A program made the position numbers and the translations under genes. Shown piece by piece: positions 8,548-18,086 of a DNA stretch of 64,000 nucleotides. Numbering within the stretch: position 1 is the first letter of the stretch; each line of letters starts with the position of its first letter. The stretch spans positions 62,001 through 126,000 of the forward strand of contig JACHLS010000011.1 of assembly GCA_014204635.1 (NCBI GenBank), read 5' to 3'. This stretch comes from Sporosarcina luteola (GTDB taxonomy: Bacteria > Bacillota > Bacilli > Bacillales_A > Planococcaceae). The notes under the pieces are model-generated. The model ran no database searches. It was not told the DNA's origin and saw only the letters and a list, made by a program, of their open reading frames with translations.

Positions 8548-8997
8548 ATGACCAAAGCTAATAAAGCAAGGAATAAATTACACCCTAAAGTAGTACACGG
8601 GATGACACCTGAAGAAAGATTTCAAGAAATACATGGGATGACAATAGAAGAATGGAGCGAACAACAATTCAAAGCTAAAACTGGAGTGACACCCGAGGAA
8701 TGGTATTTAAAAAAAGTTAAATCTACGACACCTTTTGATTTTATGAAAGAACGCTCCGGTAGTATTACCGAAGATGATGTAAAGCTTATTAAGGATTTGC
8801 AGTTGTTGGGATTAAAAGATGGCGTAATAAATGTATTACTTGATTATGTCTCTATATTTAGTAAAATCGGAAAAGTTCACCCGTTGGTAAGGAGAATGGG
8901 TGAAAACTGGAAGAAGGGAAATATATTAACTGTTGAAAAAGCTATGGTCTTTGTTCGGGAAGAACATAAGAAGTATTTAGAGTCAGCAAAGATGTAG
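8548..8997 (+). CDS. DnaB_2/DnaD-like C-terminal domain protein with N-terminal repeats
   Basis: 149 aa. Residues about 72-140 resemble the domain shared by the Firmicute replication initiators DnaB and DnaD: a helix of the type GLKDGVINVLLDYV, then a segment ending in NWKKGNILTVEKAMVFV. The N-terminal part instead carries three short degenerate repeats with the pattern G-(M/V)-T-x-E-E (near residues 18, 30 and 46). The winged-helix half of DnaD is absent, so this is not the housekeeping initiator. The ribosome site AAGGAGGG is good. It is an orphan gene followed by a strong terminator. Function unknown; a link to replication or a mobile element is inference. Confidence 0.6.
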   Translation: MTKANKARNKLHPKVVHGMTPEERFQEIHGMTIEEWSEQQFKAKTGVTPEEWYLKKVKSTTPFDFMKERSGSITEDDVKLIKDLQLLGLKDGVINVLLDYVSIFSKIGKVHPLVRRMGENWKKGNILTVEKAMVFVREEHKKYLESAKM

Positions 8998-9076
8998 TTA
9001 GTAGTAAGGTGTCTCTACTTGGATACCTTTCTTCAACCAAAGGGTGCGTTTTTTAAAATTTAATTACCGAATTAAT

Positions 9077-9116
9077 AAAGAAGTGCTTAGTTTTCCAATA
9101 AACTAAGCACTTCTTT
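9077..9116. terminator. Strong bidirectional stem-loop terminator
   Basis: A 17-bp perfect stem with a 6-nt loop is A-rich at its 5' end and ends in a T triplet. It sits 80 bases after the DnaD-like gene. Confidence 0.8.
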
Positions 9117-9281
9117 ATGTAAAAATTATTGTTACTTATGTAAATGTTATGACACAGACTTTTTAATTTGAGTGTAATTTTGAATAATTGTTGTTCCGTA
9201 ATGATGAGGATTTGTTTTTACTTAAACAAAAAGTCACCATTTGGTAACTTCAAGTGTGTTAGTAGTGAAAGGAGTTGAGGA

Positions 9282-9782
9282 ATGTTGCAACAAGTAGTTT
9301 GGTCGGCTGAACTAGAGGTAGAGCGAATTGTTGATGCGTATGGGACTATGCTATTTAGTATTTGTCTTGTTATTTTATGCAATGAGAAAGATGCAGAGGA
9401 TGTCGTACAAGACACTTTTATTACGTATCTAACGAAATCTCCAACGTTTAACGATTCAGAACATGAGAAAGCATGGTTAATAACAATTGCCACGAATCGC
9501 TGCAAGAATATGAGAAGGTACAATATTATTCGTAAACATATGGATATCAATGATCTACAGCTCTATTCTAGGAATGATAAACACCATGATTTACTCGACC
9601 ATCTAATGAGATTGCCAACTAAACATAAAGTTGTATTGTTACTTCATTATGTGGAGGGCTATAAAGTCGATGAAATAGCAAAAATCCTTACCATTACTAC
9701 ATCAGCAGTGAAAAAGCGGTTACAGCGGGGAAGAGAGCTTCTTCGGGAAAGATATCGAAAGGAGAATGAATATGGATTTTGA
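9282..9782 (+). CDS. ECF-type RNA polymerase sigma factor, 166 aa
   Basis: Sigma-70 region 2 occupies about residues 12-75 (the NEKDAEDVVQDTFITYL segment is region 2.2, and AWLITIATNRCKNMRR is 2.3/2.4). Region 4 occupies about 105-155, with helix-turn-helix YKVDEIAKILTITTSAVKKRL. Regions 1 and 3 are absent, as in extracytoplasmic-function sigmas. The ribosome site AAAGGAG lies upstream of the ATG at 9282. The last codons overlap the start of the next gene, which encodes a single-pass membrane protein, the standard arrangement of sigma with its anti-sigma. I did not find a convincing autoregulatory promoter upstream. Confidence 0.9.
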   Translation: MLQQVVWSAELEVERIVDAYGTMLFSICLVILCNEKDAEDVVQDTFITYLTKSPTFNDSEHEKAWLITIATNRCKNMRRYNIIRKHMDINDLQLYSRNDKHHDLLDHLMRLPTKHKVVLLLHYVEGYKVDEIAKILTITTSAVKKRLQRGRELLRERYRKENEYGF

Positions 9783-10512
9783 GAAAATCAAAGATGCGGT
9801 GACTTCTATTGAAATGCCAAAAGCTATGGATGAACGTATGAAAGAAAATATAGGAAATAGAAAAACGGTTAAAGTGAATCATAAAAAATGGATTCCGGCA
9901 GCAAGTGTATTTGCAATCCTATTGGCGATTATGATGGGTATTCCATATTTTAATAAGAATGGAGAGCTCCAAGTTGCAAATTTCACAATTACTGCTTATG
10001 CATTGAGTGATGATGAGAATCAGGTGAATACAACGATTACTTCGGAAAAAGCGGCTATTGAATTAGCAACAGAAGATAGACTAGGTATTGTCAGTATAGG
10101 CGGTGACGGAGATCGATTTATTTTTACGGATGTAATGCTCAAAATAGCTGGAGAACAGATTGATTCAATTACTTATACGTTGAGCGAAGGCAAGTTTATA
10201 GAGGATGTTACATTCACATCTACAAAACCTCCAAGCAGTGAATGGTTACGATCGGAAAGGATATATTACGTTTTTAGTGAGCCTGGTTCAGGTGTTTATG
10301 AAGGTATAAGGCACATCGGGAATACCTACACAGTATCCTACAATGAACAGGAAAACTATAAATATACACTTGCAATTCCTCACGATGGCAATAATGTGAT
10401 ACCTGACGACGTAATCATTAATGTAAATGTAACATATTCAGATGGCACCTCTGAACAACAAGACATTCTTATAATGCAAGAAGCACATTCTATTTTATTG
10501 AAGCTTAAATAA
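9772..10512 (+). CDS. Putative membrane anti-sigma factor, 246 aa
   Basis: A short N-terminal cytoplasmic segment (about 1-35, acting presumably on the sigma factor), one transmembrane helix (about 38-58: IPAASVFAILLAIMMGI) and an extracellular beta-rich domain of about 185 residues with no cysteine and no recognised fold (DUF4179-like layout). There is no HxxxCxxC zinc motif, so it is not a ZAS-type anti-sigma. The start at 9772 is chosen because AAAGGAG at 9758-9764 is 7 bases away; the ATG at 9766 is too close. It overlaps the sigma gene by 11 bases, implying translational coupling. The anti-sigma role is inferred from context. Confidence 0.7.
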   Translation: MDFEKIKDAVTSIEMPKAMDERMKENIGNRKTVKVNHKKWIPAASVFAILLAIMMGIPYFNKNGELQVANFTITAYALSDDENQVNTTITSEKAAIELATEDRLGIVSIGGDGDRFIFTDVMLKIAGEQIDSITYTLSEGKFIEDVTFTSTKPPSSEWLRSERIYYVFSEPGSGVYEGIRHIGNTYTVSYNEQENYKYTLAIPHDGNNVIPDDVIINVNVTYSDGTSEQQDILIMQEAHSILLKLK

Positions 10513-10600
10513 CATATTCTAGATGAGGGTACCACAAGTTCTTAGTAGAAAAAGCTACATGGTAGAATATGAAGCCAAAAGGGCGCGTTTGTAGGAGATC

Positions 10601-10644
10601 AAAAGCCAAATTCCCGTAAAGAATATAAGGGAATTTGGCTTTTT
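10601..10644 (+). terminator. Intrinsic terminator of the sigma/anti-sigma operon
   Basis: A 15-bp perfect stem (AAAAGCCAAATTCCC and complement) with a 13-nt loop ends in TTTT. Confidence 0.85.
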
Positions 10645-10971
10645 ACCATCAAAATTCTACAGGCAACACAAATAAGTCGTAACACAATCAATTGTCACAG
10701 AAGTGGGACATAATCAGCAAAATCAAAAAAGCATTCCAATCATCATTTGTTGTATGTAAGTGACACACCGAAATATGAAACTGGTCAAGTAATATGTATA
10801 ACTGCTCTAAAACAAAATTTTAGTTGGTAAATGCACTAGATAAGTTAATATCCGGATTTTGCAATCCCTTTACGTACAATGTCAATTATCTCAATATCTC
10901 AAGTATACTTATTAAAGATACTTTACTTCCTATAATTTATATTATGACGGTGGCGTTATTTTAAAAACCTT
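10645..10971. other. AT-rich non-coding gap
   Basis: I see no convincing gene, RNA or promoter here on either strand, only short imperfect inverted repeats such as CTAAAA...TTTTAG. It separates two convergent transcription units. Confidence 0.5.
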
Positions 10972-11343
10972 TTATTCAGTCCTATATCGGTAATTTCTTT
11001 TCTTACATTCCTCAATTTGTATGAATTGAGTACTCAGTTCAATCAGATCATTGATATTTAATTTATTTTCTTTAGCTATCCTCTTTGTGTCTTTAAGCAA
11101 TTCCTTATCATAAGTCGTTTTGTATTGAATACGATCTTTAGGACGTAATTTCTTATTATAATTTATTGAGCCTTCCTTAAATAAATTCATGAGCCCATTT
11201 TCAATCATATAATTCAAATGCGTATTATGCTTTTCAGCTTCCTCAGCCAAGTTATGCAGTAATGATTCGCTAATGTTCGTTCTAAAAGCTACTCTTGTAT
11301 TATCAGATGTTTGCACAAGTTTTCCATCAACTAATTTCCACAT
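10972..11343 (-). CDS. Tandem ribbon-helix-helix-like DNA-binding protein, 123 aa
   Basis: Residues 17-55 and 71-109 align without gaps and share a ribbon-helix-helix layout: a basic beta strand (RVAFRTN / RIQYKTT), a first helix beginning with (S/E)LL, a turn, and a second helix (NYMIE / NDLIE). Conserved positions are R1, T6, L12-L13, A20, N28, I31 and E32. This suggests a single-chain pseudo-dimer. AGGAGG precedes the ATG, and the gene starts 14 bases after the LAGLIDADG gene on the same strand, so they form an operon. Related Bacillus proteins are, from memory, sometimes mislabelled as rRNA methyltransferase; no methyltransferase motif is present. Confidence 0.6.
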   Translation of the reverse strand: MWKLVDGKLVQTSDNTRVAFRTNISESLLHNLAEEAEKHNTHLNYMIENGLMNLFKEGSINYNKKLRPKDRIQYKTTYDKELLKDTKRIAKENKLNINDLIELSTQFIQIEECKKRNYRYRTE

Positions 11344-11357
11344 AGTTATTCCTCCTG

Positions 11358-12158
<801 letters not shown>

Positions 12159-12176
12159 TTAATTATTGTTAATTCT

Positions 12177-12206
12177 ATTATACCAAATGTACGTTCGCAC
12201 ATCCAA
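12177..12206 (-). promoter_or_regulatory. Promoter of the endonuclease operon with internal LexA-like box
   Basis: Minus strand: -35 TTGGAT (12206-12201), 18-bp spacer, -10 TATAAT (12182-12177). Within the spacer, 12197-12184 reads CGAACGTACATTTG, which differs at two positions from the Bacillus SOS box CGAACRNRYGTTYC. A repressor bound there would block RNA polymerase. Confidence 0.55.
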
Positions 12207-12398
12207 TTAAATCACTACTCAACAAATTGGGATTGGTAACATACTGGGTAGATGTATGTAAACATAGAGCCTACTTGTTCAATGCCAATTGAACCAAATA
12301 AGAGGGTCTATCTCCCCCATTTTCATGCCTAGGCCATTTAATGGATTGGCAGCATCTATTTTTCTATGTTACGGTTAGGCCGGCACAATCATACAAAA

Positions 12399-12533
12399 CT
12401 TCGGGGCAAGGTGAAATTCCTTACCGGCGGTGATCGAGCGTATTGCTCGTCAGTCCGTGACCCGTTTTCCGCATGGAAACGGTGGAGCCGGTGTAACTCC
12501 GGCACCGACAGTATAGTCTGGATGGGAGAAGTT
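12399..12533 (+). promoter_or_regulatory. FMN riboswitch (RFN element)
   Basis: The conserved blocks are visible in order: GGGGCAAGGTGAAATTCC, TACCGGCGGTGAT, the CAGTCCGTGACCCG arm, the GGTGGAGCCGGTGTAACTCC arm, and the closing CCGACAGTATAGTCTGGATG with GGAGAAG. It binds FMN and controls the rib operon that begins 65 bases downstream. No terminator hairpin follows. Instead CCCTTTCTTACTTGAGAGGGGG could sequester the ribD ribosome site, which suggests translational control. The 190 bases upstream of the element hold no gene. Confidence 0.95.
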
Positions 12534-12597
12534 TTTGTAGAGATTGCTGCTATGCCCTTAATGTATCTGCCCTTTCTTACTTGAGAGGGGGAATGAC

Positions 12598-13701
12598 ATG
12601 GAACATGATGATTATATGAAGCTTGCAGTCCAGTTGGCACGCACCGCCACAGGGCAAACCTCTCCGAACCCAATTGTCGGGGCTGTTTGTGTTACAAATG
12701 GACAAGTTGTCGGTACAGGTTTTCATGTAAAGGCTGGGACACCGCACGCCGAGGTCCACGCTCTGCAGATGGCAGGAGAATTGGCTTATGGCGCAGATCT
12801 CTATGTCACGTTGGAGCCTTGTGCCCATACAGGCAAAACACCTCCATGCACGGAGGCAATTATTGCAAGCGGTATACGCCGTGTATTCATTGCATCAATC
12901 GACCCGAATCCTGCCGTCAGCGGCAAAGGTATCGGGCTTCTTCGAAATGCAGGTATTGAAGTTACGATGATTCCAAGCAAAGAGGCAGATTGTAGCAACC
13001 GGGCATTTTTTCATTATATCCAACATCAAAAACCGTACGTCACATTAAAGGCGGCCGCCACTTTGGATGGCCGATTAGCGACGAAGCATGGGGACAGCAA
13101 ATGGATCACATCTGAGCAGGCACGACTGGATGTCCATCACCTCCGCCATACCCATGACGCAATTCTAGTTGGCGTACAAACCATTCTTCAAGATAACCCT
13201 TTCCTCACCACCCGTTTGCCCCATGGTGGAAAGAATCCAATCCGAATCATTTTAGATCGTCGTCTTAGGACGCCGAAAACAGCGCATGTCATAACCGACG
13301 GCGCAGCACAAACTATCTTGTTTACGCTAGATCATGCACAAAATATTGATGCTTTTCGGAAGTTCCCGCTTGTTCGAGTAGAAACGATTCCCGAGCATGT
13401 TGACTTTCTGGAAGAAGTCTTATCCCGTCTTGCAAAAATGAGTGTCATGACTGTTCTTGTGGAAGGCGGCAGCCAGGTGCACTCAAGTTTCATAGACCAG
13501 GGTCTTGCACAAGAACTTTATTTGTATTTAGCTCCGAAGTTAATAGGCAACGGCCCTTCCCTGTTCGAACATAAGGGAAGATCGTCTATCTATGAATCTG
13601 AGCTTCTGCAAATACTCAGTGTAAAGCAACTCGGAAATGACATCCGTTTGCACGCCAGTTTTTCCAAGGAGGTGTCAGCTCCTTGTTTACTGGAATCATA
13701 G
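12598..13701 (+). CDS. ribD: Bifunctional riboflavin biosynthesis deaminase/reductase
   Basis: 367 aa. The deaminase domain (about 1-145) has the cytidine-deaminase zinc motif HAE at 50-52 (His50, catalytic Glu52) and PCAHTGKTPPC at 74-84 (Cys75, Cys84). The reductase domain (about 147-355) has the TLDGRLA and VEGGSQVH motifs. It converts the GTP-derived pyrimidine to 5-amino-6-ribitylamino-uracil phosphate in two steps. It is the first gene of a four-gene operon under the FMN riboswitch, and its 3' end overlaps ribE by 19 bases. The ATG has GAGAGGGGG upstream. Confidence 0.95.
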   Translation: MEHDDYMKLAVQLARTATGQTSPNPIVGAVCVTNGQVVGTGFHVKAGTPHAEVHALQMAGELAYGADLYVTLEPCAHTGKTPPCTEAIIASGIRRVFIASIDPNPAVSGKGIGLLRNAGIEVTMIPSKEADCSNRAFFHYIQHQKPYVTLKAAATLDGRLATKHGDSKWITSEQARLDVHHLRHTHDAILVGVQTILQDNPFLTTRLPHGGKNPIRIILDRRLRTPKTAHVITDGAAQTILFTLDHAQNIDAFRKFPLVRVETIPEHVDFLEEVLSRLAKMSVMTVLVEGGSQVHSSFIDQGLAQELYLYLAPKLIGNGPSLFEHKGRSSIYESELLQILSVKQLGNDIRLHASFSKEVSAPCLLES

Positions 13702-14336
13702 AAGAAATTGGCGTCTTAAAAGAAGTGAAACATGGCAGCCGCTCCATGCAACTGGCAATCAGTTGCGAAAAGGTGCTGGAAGACGTGGACCAAGGAGATA
13801 GCATCGCCGTGGATGGTGTCTGTCTTACAGTCATTGAATTTACATCAACCTATTTCCGTGCCGACGTCATGCCGGAAACGTTTATTTCCACTACCCTTTC
13901 AGCAATGAAACCTGGAAGCCAAGTAAATTTGGAGCGTGCCATGCCCGCAAACGGCCGTTTTGGCGGCCATTTTGTTTCAGGCCATGTTGATCAGGTCGGT
14001 GAAATCGTGTCCATCAGGCCTGCATCGAACGCATTATATGTGGAGATTCGCACGCAACGTGAACTGCTGCCTTATATGATGGAAAAGTGTTCAGTTGCAA
14101 TTGATGGTACATCATTGACTATTTTTAAAGTTACTGAAGATACGTTTACCATATCCTTGATTCCCGTTACACAAAAAGATTCACAGATCGGCCGTAAAAA
14201 GGTTGGAGCCAAGGTGAATATTGAATGTGACATACTCGTGAAATATATGGATCGATTGATCTTCAAACGACATGACGAATCACCGGAAGGCGGCTTGTCA
14301 ATGGACGTATTGGCCGCTAACGGATTTCTAAAGTGA
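13683..14336 (+). CDS. ribE: Riboflavin synthase alpha subunit
   Basis: 217 aa, the normal length. Two internally homologous beta-barrel halves each start with an MFTGII-like or G-x-x-V-x-x-GHVD segment; [10 protein letters not shown] marks the junction. It dismutates two 6,7-dimethyl-8-ribityllumazines into riboflavin. The start is TTG at 13683, giving the family N-terminus MFTGIIEE, with AAGGAGGTG 8 bases upstream inside ribD. The overlap with ribD implies translational coupling. Confidence 0.95.
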   Translation: MFTGIIEEIGVLKEVKHGSRSMQLAISCEKVLEDVDQGDSIAVDGVCLTVIEFTSTYFRADVMPETFISTTLSAMKPGSQVNLERAMPANGRFGGHFVSGHVDQVGEIVSIRPASNALYVEIRTQRELLPYMMEKCSVAIDGTSLTIFKVTEDTFTISLIPVTQKDSQIGRKKVGAKVNIECDILVKYMDRLIFKRHDESPEGGLSMDVLAANGFLK

Positions 14337-14349
14337 GGACAGGATGCCA

Positions 14350-15543
14350 ATGTATACAACAGTTGAAACTGCAATTGAAGAATTGAAACGCGGCAAGCCT
14401 ATTATCGTTGTTGATGATGAAGACCGCGAGAACGAAGGTGATTTTGTAGCGCTTGCTGAATTTGCCACACCTAATATGATCAACTTCATGGCAACAGAAG
14501 GGCGTGGATTGATTTGTGTGCCTGTAGCTGAGTCACTGGCACAGCAGCTTGGATTAACTCCTATGGTTCAAAACAATACAGACACACACGGGACGGCTTT
14601 CACGGTAAGTATAGACCATGCCGGTTCCCATACGGGCATCTCCTCTTTCGAACGGTCGGAGACGATTATGAAAATGATTGATCCACATGCTTCCCTATCT
14701 GAATTCAGACAACCTGGACATATCTTTCCGCTAATTGCAAAGGACGGCGGTGTCCTGCTTAGGGCTGGCCACACGGAAGCTGCGGTTGATTTGGCGACCC
14801 TTGCCGGTTCAAAGAAAGCGGGTGTCATTTGTGAAATTATGAACGAAGATGGATCGATGGCTCGCGGCAACCAGCTAACTGAACTTGCTAAACGTTTTAA
14901 TCTTGTGATTTTGACAATCGAACAATTGATCGCCTACCGAAAAAAACATGACAAACTCATGGAACGCATCGTCGATATCGAATTGCCCACATTATTCGGC
15001 CACTTCAAAGCGACTACTTATATCGAAACATTGACGGGCCGTGAACATATAGCGCTTGTGAAAGGCAAACCCGATGAGCTGGATGCCCCTCTCGTTCGAA
15101 TTCATTCCGAATGCATGACCGGGGACATATTCGGATCCTACCGATGTGATTGCGGCCCTCAGCTGGAAGCTGCTCTTCGCCAGATTGAAGAAGCTGGAAC
15201 AGGCATCTTGCTCTATATGCGTCAGGAAGGACGAGGCATTGGCCTTGTGAATAAATTCAAGGCATATCAATTACAGGAGCAAGGCATGGATACGGTAGAA
15301 GCGAATGAAAAGCTTGGATTTAAGGATGATGAACGGGACTATTTCCAATGCGCGCAAATATTAAGGGATATAGGGGTCACGAGCATCAAGTTAATAACAA
15401 ACAACCCTCGGAAAATAAATGCCTTAGCAGCATACGGAATTGTGGTTGAGGAGCGCATCCCAATCGAATTGCCTGTCCGGGAAGAAAACGCTGCGTATAT
15501 GGAAACAAAAAAACAAAAACTGGGTCATCTGCTGAATGCTTGA
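14350..15543 (+). CDS. ribBA: Fused DHBP synthase / GTP cyclohydrolase II
   Basis: 397 aa. The N-terminal half (about 1-200) is 3,4-dihydroxy-2-butanone-4-phosphate synthase, with the acidic [11 protein letters not shown] loop. The C-terminal half is GTP cyclohydrolase II, with zinc ligands in [17 protein letters not shown] and the RQEGRGIGL motif. It makes both precursors of the pathway. I prefer the ATG at 14350 because the AGG before 14344 would leave no spacing for the upstream ATG and Bacillus RibBA starts at the matching residue. Third gene of the rib operon. Confidence 0.93.
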   Translation: MYTTVETAIEELKRGKPIIVVDDEDRENEGDFVALAEFATPNMINFMATEGRGLICVPVAESLAQQLGLTPMVQNNTDTHGTAFTVSIDHAGSHTGISSFERSETIMKMIDPHASLSEFRQPGHIFPLIAKDGGVLLRAGHTEAAVDLATLAGSKKAGVICEIMNEDGSMARGNQLTELAKRFNLVILTIEQLIAYRKKHDKLMERIVDIELPTLFGHFKATTYIETLTGREHIALVKGKPDELDAPLVRIHSECMTGDIFGSYRCDCGPQLEAALRQIEEAGTGILLYMRQEGRGIGLVNKFKAYQLQEQGMDTVEANEKLGFKDDERDYFQCAQILRDIGVTSIKLITNNPRKINALAAYGIVVEERIPIELPVREENAAYMETKKQKLGHLLNA

Positions 15544-15556
15544 GGAGGCGAATGGA

Positions 15557-16033
15557 ATGAGTACAACATATGAAGGCCATTTAATCGGAACAGGACTGAA
15601 AATAGGGATTGTCGTTTCGCGTTTCAATGAATTTATTACCGGCAAGCTGCTGAGCGGCGCAGAAGATGCACTGCGGAGACATGGCGTGCAGCAAGAAGAT
15701 GTGGATGTCGCCTGGGTGCCCGGGGCCTTTGAGATTCCACTTGTCGCAAAACAGCTGGCAACTTCGGCAAAGTATGATGCTGTCATCGCATTAGGTACTG
15801 TTATCAGAGGGTCTACTCCCCACTTCGACTATATATGCAACGAAGTCGCGAAAGGAATTTCAGCGATTAATTTATCCGAAGGAATTCCGGTCATTTTCGG
15901 TGTCCTCACGACCGATTCGATTGAACAAGCGGTTGAAAGAGCCGGAACGAAAGCTGGAAATAAAGGCTGGGATGCAGGAACTTCGGCAATTGAAATGGGT
16001 AATCTAATGACACAGTTATCGAAACAATACTAA
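15557..16033 (+). CDS. ribH: 6,7-dimethyl-8-ribityllumazine synthase
   Basis: 158 aa, typical for the icosahedral enzyme. Motifs: [13 protein letters not shown] at the N-terminus, [12 protein letters not shown], and [14 protein letters not shown] with the catalytic His. The start at 15557 follows GAGGAGG at 15542-15548 by 8 bases. It condenses the RibD product with the DHBP from RibBA and passes lumazine to RibE. Last gene of the operon, closed by a terminator. Confidence 0.95.
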   Translation: MSTTYEGHLIGTGLKIGIVVSRFNEFITGKLLSGAEDALRRHGVQQEDVDVAWVPGAFEIPLVAKQLATSAKYDAVIALGTVIRGSTPHFDYICNEVAKGISAINLSEGIPVIFGVLTTDSIEQAVERAGTKAGNKGWDAGTSAIEMGNLMTQLSKQY

Positions 16034-16061
16034 TGAATCACGCTTAACGAATGAAATCAAC

Positions 16062-16106
16062 AACGAAGACAGCCATATCCATTTCAACTGGCTGTCTTCG
16101 TTCTTT
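16062..16106. terminator. Terminator between ribH and fni
   Basis: A 14-bp perfect stem (AACGAAGACAGCCA and complement) with a T-rich tail. It is shared by the convergent ribH and fni genes. Confidence 0.85.
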
Positions 16107-16120
16107 GTTTCGGCCTCTAT

Positions 16121-17152
16121 TCACTTGTAACGAATGCGGTCAGTCTGTTGAAGACCATCTACCGAGGAAACGCCAATGCCAAACATCGCCATCTTTAACT
16201 CCAACTCGATTGTTTGCATGACTTTCAATACATCTTCAACCGTTTGCGTCGCTTCTTGCAATATCGATTTTCCGAATCCGACAAGGTCTGCTCCGAGTGC
16301 AATTGCCTTTGCCGCGTCAAGACCGGTATACATGCCACCACTTCCAATGACAGTTCGGGCCTCTCCTATATGTTTCCGGACTCCCAAGATACTGTCCGCT
16401 GTCGGAATGCCCCACCCGCTAAATGTTTCAGCCGCCTTTCGTTTAATCGGGTCTACAGTACGAAATTTCTCGACTTGACTCCACGACGTACCGCCTGCAC
16501 CAGCCACGTCGATAAATTGAACCCCTACTTCGCATAACTTTTTTGCGGTTTCCCCGTCAATTCCCCAACCCACTTCTTTAACACCTACTGGAATGGACAA
16601 CGATTTGCATAGGATTTCAATCTTCTGAAGGAGCGATTTAAAATTGGTGTTGCCATTTGGTTGGATCACTTCCTGAATACTGTTTAAATGAAGAACTAAC
16701 GCATCCGCTTCGCTCATCTCAATGATACGTCTGCATTCGTCTATTCCAAAACCGTAATTCAGCTGCACTGCTCCCAAATTCGCAATGATGGGTATGTTCG
16801 GTGCATATTTCCGCACCTGAAATGATTCCCGATGCTGTTCACTTTCGATCAGCGCCCGCATGGAGCCTAAAGCCAGCACCCAGCCTTGCTGTTCTGCGGC
16901 AATCGCCAAATTGCGGTTGATGGTCTCAGCAAACGCTGCACCCCCTGTCATGGAGCTAATGAGAAATGGTGTTCGGCAAACAGTATCTACAAATGTGCTA
17001 TTTAATTGAATTGATTCGAAATCCACTTCCGGTAATGCATTATGTATGAATGCGACCCGCTCCAAGCCGGTCGAAATATTCGTGCCTGTCACATCTTCGT
17101 TCAAAGTGATGCTAATATGTTCCGATTTTCTTTTATGGATTGCCTCCGTCAC
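16121..17152 (-). CDS. fni: Type 2 isopentenyl-diphosphate delta-isomerase
   Basis: 343 aa. An FMN-dependent TIM barrel: RKSEHI at the N-terminus, SSMTGG (67-72), the LGAVQLNYG and HLNSIQE segments, VKEVGWG, DVAGAGGTSW and IGSGGMYTG phosphate-binding loops. It interconverts IPP and DMAPP for isoprenoid (quinone, undecaprenyl) synthesis. The start is a GTG at 17152, preceded by GGTGGAAG. It is convergent with ribH; the riboflavin operon supplies its FMN cofactor, but the adjacency is not known to be functional. Confidence 0.93.
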   Translation of the reverse strand: MTEAIHKRKSEHISITLNEDVTGTNISTGLERVAFIHNALPEVDFESIQLNSTFVDTVCRTPFLISSMTGGAAFAETINRNLAIAAEQQGWVLALGSMRALIESEQHRESFQVRKYAPNIPIIANLGAVQLNYGFGIDECRRIIEMSEADALVLHLNSIQEVIQPNGNTNFKSLLQKIEILCKSLSIPVGVKEVGWGIDGETAKKLCEVGVQFIDVAGAGGTSWSQVEKFRTVDPIKRKAAETFSGWGIPTADSILGVRKHIGEARTVIGSGGMYTGLDAAKAIALGADLVGFGKSILQEATQTVEDVLKVMQTIELELKMAMFGIGVSSVDGLQQTDRIRYK

Positions 17153-17220
17153 ATCTCTTCCACCTTCCCGCCACGATCATTTGATTCTAGCCCAATCTTA
17201 GTATAGGCGATTGCCTTCTT

Positions 17221-17670
17221 TTATTCACCTAAATCACTTAATTGGTCCCATTTGAACACATAACTCGCTTTCGCATAACCCATCTTTTCTTCATAGAAAC
17301 GATGGGCGTCAAGTCGCTGTAATCCGGAAGATAACGCGACAGTGCCATAACCCATTTCCATGGCCAATTCATGAGTGAATTCGAGCAATTTTTCTCCGTA
17401 TCCGTTGGAACGAACAGAAGCATCGGTCACCAGATCACAAATCCAAATATATTGACCATAATAAAGCGTTGTCATCGGCATCCAACCGATAATAGAAACG
17501 ATCTTGTCATCAAGAAGCAAGGCATGCTGGCGGTAGTTCATTTTTTCTTGCGACTCCAAAACAAGAGTAAGATACTCTTCCTCTGATAAGTGAGTCCGCA
17601 ATTGACGCATGACTGGAAACCCCTTTATCAGCTCCTCAACCGTCTGTAATTCCGTTATCTGTTCTCCCAC
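17221..17670 (-). CDS. GNAT family N-acetyltransferase, 149 aa
   Basis: The family N-terminus is ITELQTVEELIKGFPVMRQLRTHL, read only to its first 20 residues here as the YjaB/YhbS-like start; the CoA loop is in VTDASVRSNGYGEKLL, and RFYEEKMGY is the terminal motif. The open frame extends upstream to 17784, but residues there are basic and unconserved, so I place the start at the GTG at 17670. Its ribosome site (AAAGG, 13 bases upstream) is poor, and an ATG at 17742 remains possible. Substrate unknown. Confidence 0.7.
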   Translation of the reverse strand: MGEQITELQTVEELIKGFPVMRQLRTHLSEEEYLTLVLESQEKMNYRQHALLLDDKIVSIIGWMPMTTLYYGQYIWICDLVTDASVRSNGYGEKLLEFTHELAMEMGYGTVALSSGLQRLDAHRFYEEKMGYAKASYVFKWDQLSDLGE

Positions 17671-17807
17671 TATCGACCACAGCCTTTCTGCATGTAGTAT
17701 TTGCCGACAAACGATGAAATGAACAAAGCGACGAGAAAACATTACGTTTATCCGTCGCTTTGTTCCAGTTCCAATATGATCCACTGCCGATTAGATTCCG
17801 GCTTGGA

Positions 17808-17999
17808 TTAAACGCCCATTTTTCTACGGGATTGCGATACTTTCTTTGCTTGCTGGCTTTTCATTTTCGGTGTTTGTTGAATAGAATTTCCTGAAGTGCG
17901 GTTTGGATTCGCTTTGTTTTTTTTCGCTTCCAGCTGTTGTTTTACAGCGTCTTTTAAACTCATCTTCGTTTTTTCTTGATTGTCTGGTGTAGTTGACAT
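17808..17999 (-). CDS. Small basic hypothetical protein, 63 aa
   Basis: Low-complexity, Lys/Gln/Ser-rich protein without hydrophobic segments (LKDAVKQQLEAKKNKAN near 15-31; basic C-terminus SQSRRKMGV). GGGAGG lies 8 bases upstream of the ATG. I do not recognise a family. The composition resembles small acid-extractable or nucleic-acid-binding peptides of spore formers, but this is only an impression. Confidence 0.55.
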   Translation of the reverse strand: MSTTPDNQEKTKMSLKDAVKQQLEAKKNKANPNRTSGNSIQQTPKMKSQQAKKVSQSRRKMGV

Positions 18000-18086
18000 T
18001 CGGGCTTCCTCCCTCGTGCTTGGTTAATAGATTTTACCATTAATTTAAATCCTCTGTCCAGTCAAAAAAGGAAAAAGCATGTAAAT

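Noticed and set aside
12534..12597. Transcription terminator downstream of the FMN riboswitch
   Set aside because: No stem followed by a T-run is present; sequestration of the ribD ribosome site fits better.
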